Source: Paraburkholderia tropica (GTDB lineage: Bacteria > Pseudomonadota > Gammaproteobacteria > Burkholderiales > Burkholderiaceae). Taken from it: a stretch of DNA of 64,000 nt. A model generated the notes under the pieces. That model ran no database searches. It saw only the letters and a list, made by a program, of their open reading frames with translations, and was not told the DNA's origin. This document shows, one piece after another, positions 8,376 to 17,753 of this stretch. Location: positions 186,001 to 250,000 of the forward strand of contig NZ_CAJZAR010000028.1 of NCBI RefSeq assembly GCF_914484835.1, given 5' to 3'. Made by a program: the position numbers and the translations under genes. Position 1 is the first letter of the stretch, and each line of letters opens with the position of its first letter.

Positions 8376-11300
8376 TTACCAGCTAAACCGGTAACCAGCC
8401 TGACCGAACACATTGCGACGATATTCGCCGCCGAGGCTGTGTTCGTATTTCACGCTCGCGTAAATCGCCGAGCGCTTGCCGAAGCTGCCCGTGATGCCAA
8501 AGCCGACGTCATACCAGGTCTTCTGCATCGCGTTGTCGAACGGCGTATCGCCGACTGTGGTTTGGCCCGGCGAGAAAAAGTCGTGCAGCACGTCTGCGGT
8601 GAAATACGGCGTGATGCTCGACGTCTTCGAATCGTTGCTCAAATTGGCCTTGAAGATCCTGAAGCCGAGGCGGCCGCGCATTCCGTTCGTCGTGTTCGAA
8701 CTGACGTTCGCAATACCGTCGTCGAAGCCGTTCAGGTGCAGATATTGATAGAGCAGTTGTGCTTGAGGTTCGATCGCCACGCCCGTCGAGCCGAGCGCGA
8801 ACGGCTTGCCCACCTCGCCCGAGATACCCGCGCCGATGCCGTTCTGGCTCGCGCTGCCGCCATAGATATCGCCATAGCGGTTGTGATAGTGCGTCAACTG
8901 GCCCACGCCATCGAAATAGGTGCCGTCGGGCAGAAATTTCGTCCAGTAGCCGCCGAACGATTGCGCCTGTGTTTCGACGGTGCCAGTTGAAACAGACATG
9001 GCTGCAATACTGCGTGCGCTATCGGCGAAGTTCGCCGACGTCGAGCCGATCGTGATCGTTGCGCCTGCATGCGTGCTGCCGCCGTTGACGTTGCTCGACA
9101 GCGTCCAGTCCTTGCCGAACTGCGCGAAGAATGTGTGCTCGTCGGTAGAGAAGCGGTCGCCGACGTCGGCATCGAGGTTCTGTCCGCCGAGGCGACCCCA
9201 GATACCGTTCGCGTGCGCCGGTTGCGCGGCATCGAGATTCGCCACATCGCCGACGCGTTCATGCAGACGTCCGAGAATGCTGAAGCCATAGTCCGCGTTG
9301 AGCAGCGGCGTGACGGAATAGCCGACCACGGCGGGACGATAGGCAACGGGCGCCGATGCCGAAGCACCGGTGGCCGACGCAGCTGTCGGGTCGGCTGCTT
9401 CAAGCCGCGAGCGCAGATACCAGCTATTGGCGTCCGTTGCGCCGCCTTGATACAGCAGGTATTGATAGGCGCCGCCCTGAACGGGCGTAGCAAGGTGGAA
9501 GCTGTTCGCCGCCGACGTGCCATTGACCTGCACGAGTTCGATGCCGTCGCCGGTCGTCGTCGCGCCGTTGCCCGAGCCGTTCACCGTGATGGCCGTCGTG
9601 CCGCTGACGTTGCCGCCAACGACGAGCCGGTCGGTCTGCGACGCCGCGCCGCCCGCGTTGAGCAGGGTGTTCAGCACGAGCGATCCGTTCGTGGCCGAGT
9701 AATTCCCCGCGACGTTTAGCGTGTTGCCGATGCTTCCCGATGCGGCGGCCAGATCGATCACACCTGCGTTGGCGAGGTCGCCGTCAATCGTGAACGTGCC
9801 GGTATTCGCGGATGCAAACGCAGACAACGCATTGGCAACCGCGACCGTGCCGCTGTTGTCGACCGAGCCCGACACGCTGCCGTAACCGCCGAGCGTCGCA
9901 CCGTCCGCGACGGTCGTGAGGCCCGAGGCGATGGACGCGTTGGTATGCGCCGCGTCGCCGACCGCGAGCGTGCCGGCCAGCACTTGCGTGTTCCCGGCAT
10001 AGGTGTTCGAAGCGTTGAGGATCGATGTGCCCGCACCGATCTGGCTCAGCGTGCCCGTGCCGCTGATCAGGCCGTCGAGCGTGAACGTGTCACTGCGATC
10101 GAGCGCGAGCGTGCCGTTGTCGGTGATGTTGCCGACGACGCTGCCGCTCGTGCCGCCACTGCCGAGTTGCAGCGTGCCGTTCGCGATCGTCGTGCCGCCG
10201 GTGTAGGTGTTATCGGCGGCGAGTACGGTCGTGCCGGTTCCGATCTGGCTGACGCTGCCGCTGCCGGAGATCGTCCCGTTCAACGTCAGCGTACCGGCGC
10301 GGTCCAGCACCAGCGCGCCGTTATTCGCGATGTCGCCGACGATGCTGCCGCTCGTGCCGCCACTGCCGATCTGCAACGTGCCGGCGCTGATTGTCGTGCC
10401 GCCGGTGTAGGTGTCGTCGCCGTTGAGCACCAGCGTGCCGGTGCCAGCTTTCGTCAGCGCGCCTGCGCCCGCGATCGCGCCATTCAGCGTGAAGGTCGTG
10501 CCGACATCGGTCAGCACCGTGCCGCTCACCTGCATCGTGACGTTGCGCGCGCTGGTGATATCGGCGGTGTTTTCGAGCGTGCCGCCGTTGAACGTCAGGC
10601 CGCCCGATGCGTCGCCGAGATTGCTGTCGGATGAAATTTGCAGAATGCCCGCGCTCAAGGTCCACGGCGTGACGGCGGATGTCGTGCCGGTCAGCGTCCA
10701 TGTGCTCGTGCTGACTTTCTCGAAGACGCCGAAGCCCTGGTATTGCGCGGCCGAGCCGATCTGCGAGACATCGAAGCTCGCATTGGTGCTGCCGCCGAGC
10801 TTGAGCTTGTCCGCTGCGCTGTACGCGACGACGTTGCCGTTGATGAGCGAGGTGGACCAGATTTCCAGCGAGTTGACGCCGCCGGTGAACTGGATGGCAT
10901 CGCCGTTGACCGGGGTCCATCCGGCGCGAGTCGCGCCTGTGCCGCCTGTAATCGTGCCGGCGTTGATGACGGTGACGTTGGAGCCCGTGATGCCTGCGCC
11001 GCCTGCGCCGGGCGTGCTGGGGGTGCCATAAGAGGTCCTCAAAAGGCCTGCGCCTCCGGTTCCGCCCGTGATCGTTCCACCCGACTCGTTAATGACGGTG
11101 CCACCGGACACAATCTCTACACCGGCGCCGCCATCGCCCCCTCCACCCGAGAGGCTATATTCGCCAGTGCCACCGGTCAGGGTGCCGCTGTTCGTCACAG
11201 TGCCCGTGCCCACCAGAACGATCGCCGCACCACCTTCACCGCCGCCACCGCTGCCGGGAATGACCACTTGACTGCCCGACCCGCCGCTAACCTGGCCTCC

Positions 11301-11990
11301 CGCATCGATCGTGACGTTGGCCGAGGAAAAGATGCCCGCGCCGCTACCGCCGCCGCCCGCACCCGTGTGTCTGGCACCCGAGCCCCCTGTGACATCGCCC
11401 GTGCTCGTGACGGTCACGTCGGCAGTTGCCTGCACACCGGCACCACCGCCCCCGCCGCCGCCTGCGGATCTCACGTTGGTTACTGCGATCTGGCCAGCCT
11501 GACCGGCGCCACCCGTGATAGCGGTCGAAATGCTCGTTTGCGTGGTGACGATCAGGCCTACACTGCCGGTGGCACCGGCCGTACCGTAGACCATGCCCGC
11601 GGCGTAGATGCCCGATGCGCCACCCGCAGCGCCGTTGCCGGTAGTCTGATTGAGCGCACCGCCGCCGCCGGAGCCGGCGCTCGAGCTGTTCGAACCCGTG
11701 CCGCCGTTCTGTCCCGTTGCGCTCGACTGACTACCGTCGGTGCCACCGGGGCCACCCGCGCCGCCACCAAGCACGCTGACGCCAGCTCCTCCGTTTGCAC
11801 TGGCCGAATTGCTCGCCATCGAAAAACTACCTGCAACGGCCAGCATGACCGCGATGGAAACCCGGCTGCGCACGAGCGCGAAGCGTTCATCTCGCGCGGC
11901 GCGGCGGCTTGCCTCGACCGGCGAATAACTGCCGATGCCATCTCCTGATACAGCCGCATTGACGTCACTTCGTGTTTCACGAAATTTCAA
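8376..11990 (-). CDS. Large glycine-rich autotransporter (type Va secretion)
   Basis: A 1204-residue protein. It has an extended N-terminus with a signal-like segment ending near residue 66 (VSIAVMLAVAGSFSMASNSASA). A Gly/Ser/Thr-rich passenger follows (about 67-370), with many GGGG and GGTGG runs. Two to three autotransporter-associated beta-strand repeats then occur, with cores such as NTYTGGTTIANGTLQLGSGG and DNGTLALDRSDTF at about 510-670. The last 270 or so residues form a barrel (GIWGRLGGQNLDADVGDRFSTDE through GEYRRNVFGQAGYRFSW), ending in an aromatic residue. It is most likely a surface adhesin or biofilm-type protein. No protease triad is evident. It stands alone between the module-1 terminator and a non-coding stretch. 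Confidence 0.92.
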   Translation of the reverse strand: MKFRETRSDVNAAVSGDGIGSYSPVEASRRAARDERFALVRSRVSIAVMLAVAGSFSMASNSASANGGAGVSVLGGGAGGPGGTDGSQSSATGQNGGTGSNSSSAGSGGGGALNQTTGNGAAGGASGIYAAGMVYGTAGATGSVGLIVTTQTSISTAITGGAGQAGQIAVTNVRSAGGGGGGGAGVQATADVTVTSTGDVTGGSGARHTGAGGGGSGAGIFSSANVTIDAGGQVSGGSGSQVVIPGSGGGGEGGAAIVLVGTGTVTNSGTLTGGTGEYSLSGGGGDGGAGVEIVSGGTVINESGGTITGGTGGAGLLRTSYGTPSTPGAGGAGITGSNVTVINAGTITGGTGATRAGWTPVNGDAIQFTGGVNSLEIWSTSLINGNVVAYSAADKLKLGGSTNASFDVSQIGSAAQYQGFGVFEKVSTSTWTLTGTTSAVTPWTLSAGILQISSDSNLGDASGGLTFNGGTLENTADITSARNVTMQVSGTVLTDVGTTFTLNGAIAGAGALTKAGTGTLVLNGDDTYTGGTTISAGTLQIGSGGTSGSIVGDIANNGALVLDRAGTLTLNGTISGSGSVSQIGTGTTVLAADNTYTGGTTIANGTLQLGSGGTSGSVVGNITDNGTLALDRSDTFTLDGLISGTGTLSQIGAGTSILNASNTYAGNTQVLAGTLAVGDAAHTNASIASGLTTVADGATLGGYGSVSGSVDNSGTVAVANALSAFASANTGTFTIDGDLANAGVIDLAAASGSIGNTLNVAGNYSATNGSLVLNTLLNAGGAASQTDRLVVGGNVSGTTAITVNGSGNGATTTGDGIELVQVNGTSAANSFHLATPVQGGAYQYLLYQGGATDANSWYLRSRLEAADPTAASATGASASAPVAYRPAVVGYSVTPLLNADYGFSILGRLHERVGDVANLDAAQPAHANGIWGRLGGQNLDADVGDRFSTDEHTFFAQFGKDWTLSSNVNGGSTHAGATITIGSTSANFADSARSIAAMSVSTGTVETQAQSFGGYWTKFLPDGTYFDGVGQLTHYHNRYGDIYGGSASQNGIGAGISGEVGKPFALGSTGVAIEPQAQLLYQYLHLNGFDDGIANVSSNTTNGMRGRLGFRIFKANLSNDSKTSSITPYFTADVLHDFFSPGQTTVGDTPFDNAMQKTWYDVGFGITGSFGKRSAIYASVKYEHSLGGEYRRNVFGQAGYRFSW
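10000..10440. repeat. 204-bp tandem repeat encoding autotransporter beta-strand repeats
   Basis: Within the autotransporter gene, two near-identical DNA segments containing CTGCCGCTCGTGCCGCCACT begin at 10141 and 10345, exactly 204 bases (68 codons) apart. A more diverged third unit lies at the left edge. The in-phase spacing indicates repeat-unit duplication in the passenger. Confidence 0.8.
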
Positions 11991-12866
11991 TTCGCCACCT
12001 CGCGCAATGACTGCGTTAATTGTTTAAATATTTCGGCGCGAAAGATATCAGAAGCACTGGTAAGTCCTGGGTGAGGAAATGGCCATGCAGCGGCCGCGCA
12101 ACATTCGATGCGCAATGAGTGTGCTTCGGAGAAAACGGTGAAATTTCCTGCTGAAATCCTTTAGATACAGCGGGATAGCAGGCTTGCCGATTTGGGCTGT
12201 TGTTCGCTAATGGAACAGGAGGGAGACAGCTGATTGCGAATGACTGTAAGCAGTATGGGAAAGTGAAACAGCCTGAAAGCGGGTTTTAACGATTTTTAGC
12301 CGTTGTGAGATGCCTGTTCTGTGAAAAACACGTTATTTATGACTATTGCGACGTGCAACCATGCAGGCTTCGGCGCGCACATACAGAGGCAATGTTAACA
12401 ATTGTCAATTTAGTTAAATATAGACGTGGATGGCGACTCGTGATAAAGCGAGCCCAGCAAAACGCAGCGCTGGTCGAGCGGGGTGCCGCAACCGCCCAGA
12501 GTCTTTCGTACAGGCCGAGATGCTCGACGAGGCACTCAGGATTTCTACCCTTGCGATTTCGTAGACCCCAGACGGCGTCGTCTGAAGCGCGCAGGCTCGC
12601 GTCCGCCGAAGCCGTGGCGGTGCCGCTGACGGTATTCATCGCCGAAGCGGGAAGCGTGATGGGTTGTACGGCTTCGTTTATCGTTTACATACCTGCATGC
12701 CCTGATCGACTCCCTTTACCCTCGCTCTCTGCGAGTCGGACTAAAGTCCGATATCGCAAAGCCTTTCGATGTTTAATGTGTAGGTTAATCAGCCCGAATT
12801 GCAGTTCTTGCATTGCGCCAGGAGACTGCTCTCAATCACGATCGTTGTGTGGTGGTGAGGTGCGAA
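11991..12866. other. Non-coding stretch with AT-rich segments and a short inverted repeat
   Basis: These 876 bases hold the upstream regions of the minus-strand autotransporter and the plus-strand stress protein. AT-rich segments lie near 12010-12030 and 12390-12420 (TGTTAACAATTGTCAATTT). A perfect 16-base inverted repeat, TCGGACT-AA-AGTCCGA, lies at 12736-12751, about 115 bases before the stress-protein start. Open frames here (for example 12343-12639 on the minus strand, 98 codons) resemble no family I know. I see no RNA gene. Confidence 0.5.
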
Positions 12867-13826
12867 ATGGCCCAGAAATCCGACGCCAATACTTGCATGC
12901 CCTTTGCAAGAATCATGGTCGCTGTCGATTCCACACCCGCATCAACCGCGGCGCTCCGATATCTGAGGCAACTGCTGCATCCCGACAATGCGGTGCGTGT
13001 CGTCTCGGTTGCCGAGAATCCGCGCACGCTCGTGCCGCTCGGAAGGTGGGTTGGGTCGCAGCTCGAAGCCGCGCGGGAGGAACTGCGGCATGACGCCGGA
13101 GAGGCCATCCAGGCCGCTCAATCCGCGCTGGATGGCTGCGGTGCGCACCTTGACGGACAACTCGTCGACTTGAGCAAGGAGAGCGGAGACCTTGTTCATG
13201 CGCTTGCTGACGCGTTATCGGAATGGTCGCCCGATCTGGTTGTCCTCGGAACACGCCATAGCAGGGCGCTGATGCGCTGGGTGGAAGGCGAGGTTTCCGC
13301 GCCGCTTGCGCGATTACTCCGCTGGCCAACCTTGATCGTCCCGGTTGACCATGAGCCCGACACGAACGCGCCCGTGTCGCGCGTCCTGTTTGCGACCGAC
13401 GGCAGTGACGGGTCCGTCGCGGCCTTGCGCGTGGGCGCGCGGCTGGTGGCACCACGGGCGGAGTGCCGTGTCGTCTATATCGTCGACCGGCTTCTTGCGC
13501 CGGGGACGGGGCCATTCGAGAAGCAGTTCGAAGACTGCCAGACCGCGATCGGACAAAATGTCGTCGCGTTGGCGGCCAACGAACTCGCCATTTGCGGGCA
13601 GCAGAAGGCATGGGAAGTGGAGACGGCTGTCATCAAGACCCGGAATACATTTGATGACGTGCCTCATGCCATCGATCGTGAAGCGCGCCACTGGAAGGCA
13701 CAGCTCGTCGTGCTGGGAACGCATGGACGACGCGGGTTGACGCGCTGGCTGCTAGGCAGCGTCGCGGAGCGGGAAGTGAGATTGACGTCAGTGCCGCTAC
13801 TGCTCGTGCCTGCGTTGGTCGCGTGA
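12867..13826 (+). CDS. Tandem-domain universal stress protein (UspA family)
   Basis: A 319-residue protein with two Usp domains. The first (about 10-160) begins ARIMVAVDSTPASTAALRYL and ends LVVLGTRHSRALMRWVEGEVSAPLARLLRWPTLIVP. The second (about 170-315) begins RVLFATDGSDGSVAAL and contains LVVLGTHGRRGLTRWLLGSVAEREVRLTSVPLLLVP, with the G-x2-G-x9-G(S) nucleotide-binding signature. Tandem Usp proteins act in stress and energy-limitation responses. The start at 12867 is chosen because of GAGGTG just upstream; TTG at 12813 and ATG at 12897 are alternatives. It converges with the penicillin-binding protein gene. Confidence 0.88.
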   Translation: MAQKSDANTCMPFARIMVAVDSTPASTAALRYLRQLLHPDNAVRVVSVAENPRTLVPLGRWVGSQLEAAREELRHDAGEAIQAAQSALDGCGAHLDGQLVDLSKESGDLVHALADALSEWSPDLVVLGTRHSRALMRWVEGEVSAPLARLLRWPTLIVPVDHEPDTNAPVSRVLFATDGSDGSVAALRVGARLVAPRAECRVVYIVDRLLAPGTGPFEKQFEDCQTAIGQNVVALAANELAICGQQKAWEVETAVIKTRNTFDDVPHAIDREARHWKAQLVVLGTHGRRGLTRWLLGSVAEREVRLTSVPLLLVPALVA

Positions 13827-13970
13827 CGCACGCAACGCGGGCAGTTGAGAGTCGTACTCCATGCGGGCTCCCAGATCGCCCGATATGCCCGATATGCCGC
13901 TCGTGAGCGATGGCAAAGGGCATCTGGCCAGCCCGGAGGATCCTGCGTTTTCGTCGCAGCATCCGCTCTG

Positions 13971-16223
13971 TCAAAAGTTCCAGAAAAGAAAGTGATGACG
14001 CTTGTGCGCACGACCTGTTCGCGGCGTGCTGCCGCCGGACGGGAGCTGTGCGTGTGCATCAATGACCCGCGCACGCAGCGCCATGTCATAGAACGCTCCA
14101 ACCACCGGCAGGGCACTGTGGGCGCCTTCTCCCCAGTAGTCGTTGCGCAGCGTCACACGCGCATCGTCGAATCCTACCCACGCGCCCGCGACAAGCTGGG
14201 GATGCATCAGGATGAACCAGCTATCCGTATTGTCCTGCGACGTGCCTGTTTTGCCCGCCACATCGGCGTGAATTCCGAAACGCGTGCGGATATCCTCGCC
14301 GGTACCACGATCGACAACGTCGCGCATCACATCGACCAGTTTGAGCGCGGCCGCTGTCGGCAGTGCCTGCTCCTGGGCCGTCGCAGGAAACGCTGCGAGC
14401 ACCTTGCCGTTGCGGTCTTCGATTCGAGTCACCATGCGAGGCTCAACATAGGCCCCGCGGTTCGCGATAGTGCAATACGCCGAGACCATCTCCCTGAGCG
14501 TGACCGGACTGGTGCCGAGGGCGAGCGACGGCACCGCATCAAGGGGGCTTTCGCGCACGCCCATGGCGCGAGCGAGTGCGGCCACTTTCCCGGGCCCTTC
14601 CCGTTGCATGAGTTGGGCCGTGACGCGGTTACGCGAAAATGCGAGGGCGTTACGCAGTGTCATCGGCCGGCCGGTGGCGGGCTCCGGATCAGTCGGCTTC
14701 CATACCGCGTTGCCCTTCAAGGCGATCGCGACATTGCGATCGACAATTGTGTCGCCCGGCTGCGCGCCATCTGCAAAGGCGGCGCCATAGACAAAGGCCT
14801 TGAACGTGGAGCCGGGCTGTCGTCGCGCCTGCTGCACGTGATCGAACGGTTCGTCCTGAAAGTCGCGGCTGCCGACCCAGGCCTTGATATCCCCGTTACG
14901 GGGATCCATGGCGACGAACCCGGCCTGAATCTGTGTCTTGCTATGGCAAAGTCCCTCGACAAACGACGCGTCCCTCGCCAGCTTCTTGATGGCAGCATCG
15001 TCAGACAGGCCGGCGTCACGTGCAGCCCGATACTCGGCAGTCTGCCGGATGAACGACTGAAACAAGGCATTGCCCGGCCAGCAGCCTGTACGTTCGTTCC
15101 ACGCGTTATTGGCAATCCACTGCAACTGGCTCATTTGCCAGGCAACCGCCTGCGCCGCCATTGCCTGAAGCCGTGAATCGATCGTTGTATGAACAACGAG
15201 ACCGTCGGAATAAATGCTGTAGCCGTTGTGATCTGCCCATGCGGTCAGCCATCGGCGCAACTGTGCCGTGAAGTGCGGCGCAGCACCCACAGCCTCCGCT
15301 TGCGGCTCAAAATTAACGCGCAACGGTTGGCGCTGGAGCCGGGCGTATGCGTTCGGGTCAAGTTTGCCGAACTTCACCATCTGCGCGAGTACGGTGTTGC
15401 GACGTTCGAGTGCGCGATCTGGATTGATCACCGGGTTGTACGCGCTATTCGCCTTCAGCATCCCGACAAGCGTTGCACTTTCGAGGATGTTGAGTTCGGC
15501 TGCGGTTTTGCCGAAGTACGTACGCGCAGCCATTTCCACGCCGTACGCATTGTAGAGAAACGGCACCGTGTTCAGGTACGTCGTCAGGATCTCGTCCTTG
15601 CTGTACACGGATTCGATCTTGAGCGCCGTAATCGCTTCCTTGAGCTTGCGCGTCAATGTTGGTGCCCGGCCGATCTCTTCCGGATACAGATTGCGCGCGA
15701 GCTGCTGCGTGATCGTCGAGCCACCCTGGCGACTGCCGGTGAACGTATGCAACGCCGCTGCTGCAACGCGCTGGAGATCGATGCCGTGGTGCTGGTAGAA
15801 ACGGTGATCTTCTGTCGCGACGAGGGCGTCGACCACATGAGGGGAAATCTGGTTAAGCGCGACCCACTCGCGGTTAACCGGCTTGAACTCGGTGAGCACC
15901 TTGCCATCGTCGGAAATGATCAGCGCGGGACGATCGACGCGGGCTTTGCGGATGTCACCGAGATGCGGTGTGAACGGAACAAGCGCCAGTGCGTAGGCTG
16001 CGCAAAACAGTGGCGGCGCGGCGAGTGCCAATGCGAGGCCGCGACGCGTCGGGTGGCGAACGCCATGCAGCGCCACACGGATTAGACGGTATTGCTTCGC
16101 GCCGATCGCCGCGGCGAGCGAGCGGGCACGGCTCACCCAGCGTGTGCAGAATTCACGAAATAGCGACACATACGGGTGTTTCACGGCGGCTGCGCTTTGG
16201 ACGAAAAGCCCGGATCGTACCAA
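13971..16223 (-). CDS. Class A penicillin-binding protein (bifunctional peptidoglycan synthase, PBP1A family)
   Basis: A 750-residue protein. A long basic N-terminus and one membrane helix (about 62-83) are followed by a glycosyltransferase-51 domain with ATEDHRFYQHHGID (catalytic E138) and GGSTITQQLARNLY (168-180). The transpeptidase domain carries STFK (472-475, nucleophile S472), SRN (530-532) and KTGTSQ (658-663). It polymerises and cross-links peptidoglycan in the periplasm. All catalytic residues are intact. It is somewhat shorter than PBP1a of enterics (about 850). It stands alone and converges with the stress-protein gene, so it may be a secondary PBP1 copy. The exact start is uncertain because the first 45 residues are poorly constrained. 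Confidence 0.9.
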   Translation of the reverse strand: MVRSGLFVQSAAAVKHPYVSLFREFCTRWVSRARSLAAAIGAKQYRLIRVALHGVRHPTRRGLALALAAPPLFCAAYALALVPFTPHLGDIRKARVDRPALIISDDGKVLTEFKPVNREWVALNQISPHVVDALVATEDHRFYQHHGIDLQRVAAAALHTFTGSRQGGSTITQQLARNLYPEEIGRAPTLTRKLKEAITALKIESVYSKDEILTTYLNTVPFLYNAYGVEMAARTYFGKTAAELNILESATLVGMLKANSAYNPVINPDRALERRNTVLAQMVKFGKLDPNAYARLQRQPLRVNFEPQAEAVGAAPHFTAQLRRWLTAWADHNGYSIYSDGLVVHTTIDSRLQAMAAQAVAWQMSQLQWIANNAWNERTGCWPGNALFQSFIRQTAEYRAARDAGLSDDAAIKKLARDASFVEGLCHSKTQIQAGFVAMDPRNGDIKAWVGSRDFQDEPFDHVQQARRQPGSTFKAFVYGAAFADGAQPGDTIVDRNVAIALKGNAVWKPTDPEPATGRPMTLRNALAFSRNRVTAQLMQREGPGKVAALARAMGVRESPLDAVPSLALGTSPVTLREMVSAYCTIANRGAYVEPRMVTRIEDRNGKVLAAFPATAQEQALPTAAALKLVDVMRDVVDRGTGEDIRTRFGIHADVAGKTGTSQDNTDSWFILMHPQLVAGAWVGFDDARVTLRNDYWGEGAHSALPVVGAFYDMALRARVIDAHAQLPSGGSTPRTGRAHKRHHFLFWNF

Positions 16224-16507
16224 AGGGGAGATGTATTTCTGGCCGCAAATCAGGCCCGCGTGCCTGCGGATAACAGTTGATTACACTTGTTTCGACTTTG
16301 TGGAGCGGACGCGTGACAGGAAGAGAAGGAGGGGGCGTCGGTCGTAGCGAACTGGGCGTGACGCGATCGGGATTTGGGGAGATTGTTTGGGCGCTTTCAG
16401 ACTGGCACGCTGCGCTATCGACGCTATCGTGTGCTTTCTTCCCGGCGCGGATGTTGTGCCGACGGGCGTCGCCGACAAGGCTGCGAATCGCGGCAGCCAG
16501 AAATGCG

Positions 16508-16531
16508 AAACCCGGCCAGGATGCCGGGTTT
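16508..16531 (-). terminator. Hairpin downstream of the small secreted protein gene
   Basis: AAACCCGGC and GCCGGGTTT form a perfect 9-bp stem with a 6-base loop, 18 bases beyond the stop of the His-rich protein gene on the minus strand. The stem ends in TTT, consistent with an intrinsic terminator. Confidence 0.65.
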
Positions 16532-16549
16532 GTTCATGCGGGAGGTGGA

Positions 16550-16825
16550 TCAGCACTCGCCTTTTTTGGCGTGTCCGGGCGGGCAATGCCAACCCTTGTC
16601 GTGATGATGATGCCTCTCCCAGTCGTCGTGTTCCCAGTAACGGTGGCCATCCCAATAGCGGTCGCCATGCCAGCCCGGCGTAATGACAACGGCGGCGGGC
16701 GGCGGCGGTGCGACCATCACAGGAGCACCCACGTTAATGCCAACGTTGACGTCCGCTGCGTGGGTGGCGCTGGTCAGGCCGATCGCGGCTGTGGCGAACG
16801 CAAGCTGCGCGAATACCTGTTTCAT
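16550..16825 (-). CDS. Small secreted His/Trp-rich protein of unknown function
   Basis: A 91-residue protein with a clear signal peptide (MKQVFAQLAFATAAIGLTSATHA). The mature part has a Pro run (VAPPPPAAVVITPGW), then a tail dense in His, Trp, Tyr and Asp (DRYWDGHRYWEHDDWERHHHH), ending with two Cys. Similar short YW/H-rich exported proteins are common in Burkholderiales, without assigned function. The His-rich tail could bind metal ions; that is inference. The ATG at 16825 is preferred to the GTG one codon upstream. A hairpin follows the gene, and tRNA-fMet lies just upstream on the same strand. Confidence 0.75.
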   Translation of the reverse strand: MKQVFAQLAFATAAIGLTSATHAADVNVGINVGAPVMVAPPPPAAVVITPGWHGDRYWDGHRYWEHDDWERHHHHDKGWHCPPGHAKKGEC

Positions 16826-16874
16826 CACAGAACAGCCCCCAACTTCTTGAATGGCGGAAATCTCTATGGGTTTC

Positions 16875-16951
16875 TGGTTGCGGGGACAGGATTTGAACCT
16901 GTGACCTTCGGGTTATGAGCCCGACGAGCTGCCAGACTGCTCCACCCCGCG
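16875..16951 (-). tRNA. Initiator tRNA-fMet (anticodon CAT)
   Basis: The minus strand folds into a 77-base cloverleaf with encoded CCA. The acceptor starts CGCGGGG and pairs with CCCCGCA, leaving the C1:A72 mismatch typical of bacterial initiators. The anticodon arm CGGGCTCATAACCCG carries the three G:C pairs diagnostic of initiator tRNA, and the T arm contains GGTTCAAATCC. This identifies it as initiator rather than elongator tRNA-Met. Confidence 0.96.
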
Positions 16952-17088
16952 GCGCGCAGTGTACCTGCATGGTAGCGATTCGTCAATTGTGGGGTAGGGC
17001 GTTACGTGGATGACTCAATTTAAAAGATTGGGAATGCGAATTAAAAATTGGCGGTATCTAGCGTGTCGGAGTAAGGAGGCTGGGGCGC

Positions 17089-17211
17089 ATGTCGACCCTG
17101 CTCGGACATGCAGTGGTGTTCGCAGCGGTGACCGGCTTTGGCTGGGACCCGGTCGTCGGTAAGGTGCTGCCGCCTCGCCATACCGCCCGACCGGGCGCGA
17201 TCATCGTCTAG
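17089..17211 (+). CDS. Possible 40-residue small protein with a strong ribosome-binding site
   Basis: AAGGAGG lies nine bases upstream of ATG at 17089, an unusually good Shine-Dalgarno for a non-annotated stretch. The product would have a hydrophobic start (STLLGHAVVFAAVTGFGW) and a basic, Pro-rich end (KVLPPRHTARPGAIIV). I do not recognise it. It could be a genuine small membrane protein or the remnant of a longer gene, since reading continues open after the TAG. Confidence 0.35.
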   Translation: MSTLLGHAVVFAAVTGFGWDPVVGKVLPPRHTARPGAIIV

Positions 17212-17438
17212 GGCGCGATGCTCATGCCGGGAAGGCACAACCCGATTCATTACAGATGGCAGGTCCGCGCCAATGCGAGCGCCTATGCTACGGAGTAACT
17301 GTCTCGCGATGCCGTTCCCCGATCTAACCCGTTGCATTGCATCACTTGCCGCGAATAATCGAGTCAGCAGCATTGGGTCGCTTGGGGCGACCACTGACTC
17401 CCGCTGTTAGAATAACGGCCTTTTTCAGGGAGAAAAAA

Positions 17439-17753
17439 GTGTCCTGGTTTATCTATGAAGTGCCCGAATACAATGAAGATGGGGCGCGCATTGAACCCTT
17501 CAGCGACCTGCGTAGCCGCGTTATGAAAGTCAGTGGGCAGTCGATGGCCGACGAACTGGAAAGCGTCCGCGAAAACGCCGCAACGACGGCGGACACGCCC
17601 ACGCGCCCGCTACGTGCCGCAGAAAATCCTCACGTATTTCCGATTCCCTATGCCGACTCCATGATCCTGGTCGGGTTCATCTTTGAACTGCAGCGTGAGT
17701 CCCGGCAACTGGTGGTGTCGCCTGTGGAAATGCCCTGGCTGAAAGGCGCATAG
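17439..17753 (+). CDS. Hypothetical protein, 104 residues, GTG start
   Basis: The frame opens with GTG (protein begins SWFIYEVPEYNEDGARIEPF after the first residue) and is preceded by CAGGGAGAAAAAA, which decides the start; an ATG at 17337 has no such site. The product is acidic, soluble and without signal or membrane segment. It ends FELQRESRQLVVSPVEMPWLKGA. I do not recognise a family. It lies between a tRNA gene and another orphan gene. Confidence 0.6.
   Translation: MSWFIYEVPEYNEDGARIEPFSDLRSRVMKVSGQSMADELESVRENAATTADTPTRPLRAAENPHVFPIPYADSMILVGFIFELQRESRQLVVSPVEMPWLKGA

Noticed and set aside
10638..11948. A 436-codon plus-strand frame opposite the autotransporter passenger
   Set aside because: It is a Thr/Ala/Arg-rich mirror of the Gly-rich passenger sequence, with no start signal or domain.
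12305..13093. A 262-codon frame before and overlapping the stress-protein gene
   Set aside because: It overlaps the well-supported Usp gene in another frame and its product has no family resemblance. The part before 12867 is treated as non-coding.
16875..16951. tRNA-fMet as the edge of an integrated element
   Set aside because: No integrase gene and no second copy of the tRNA 3-prime end were found in the window, so an element boundary cannot be supported.
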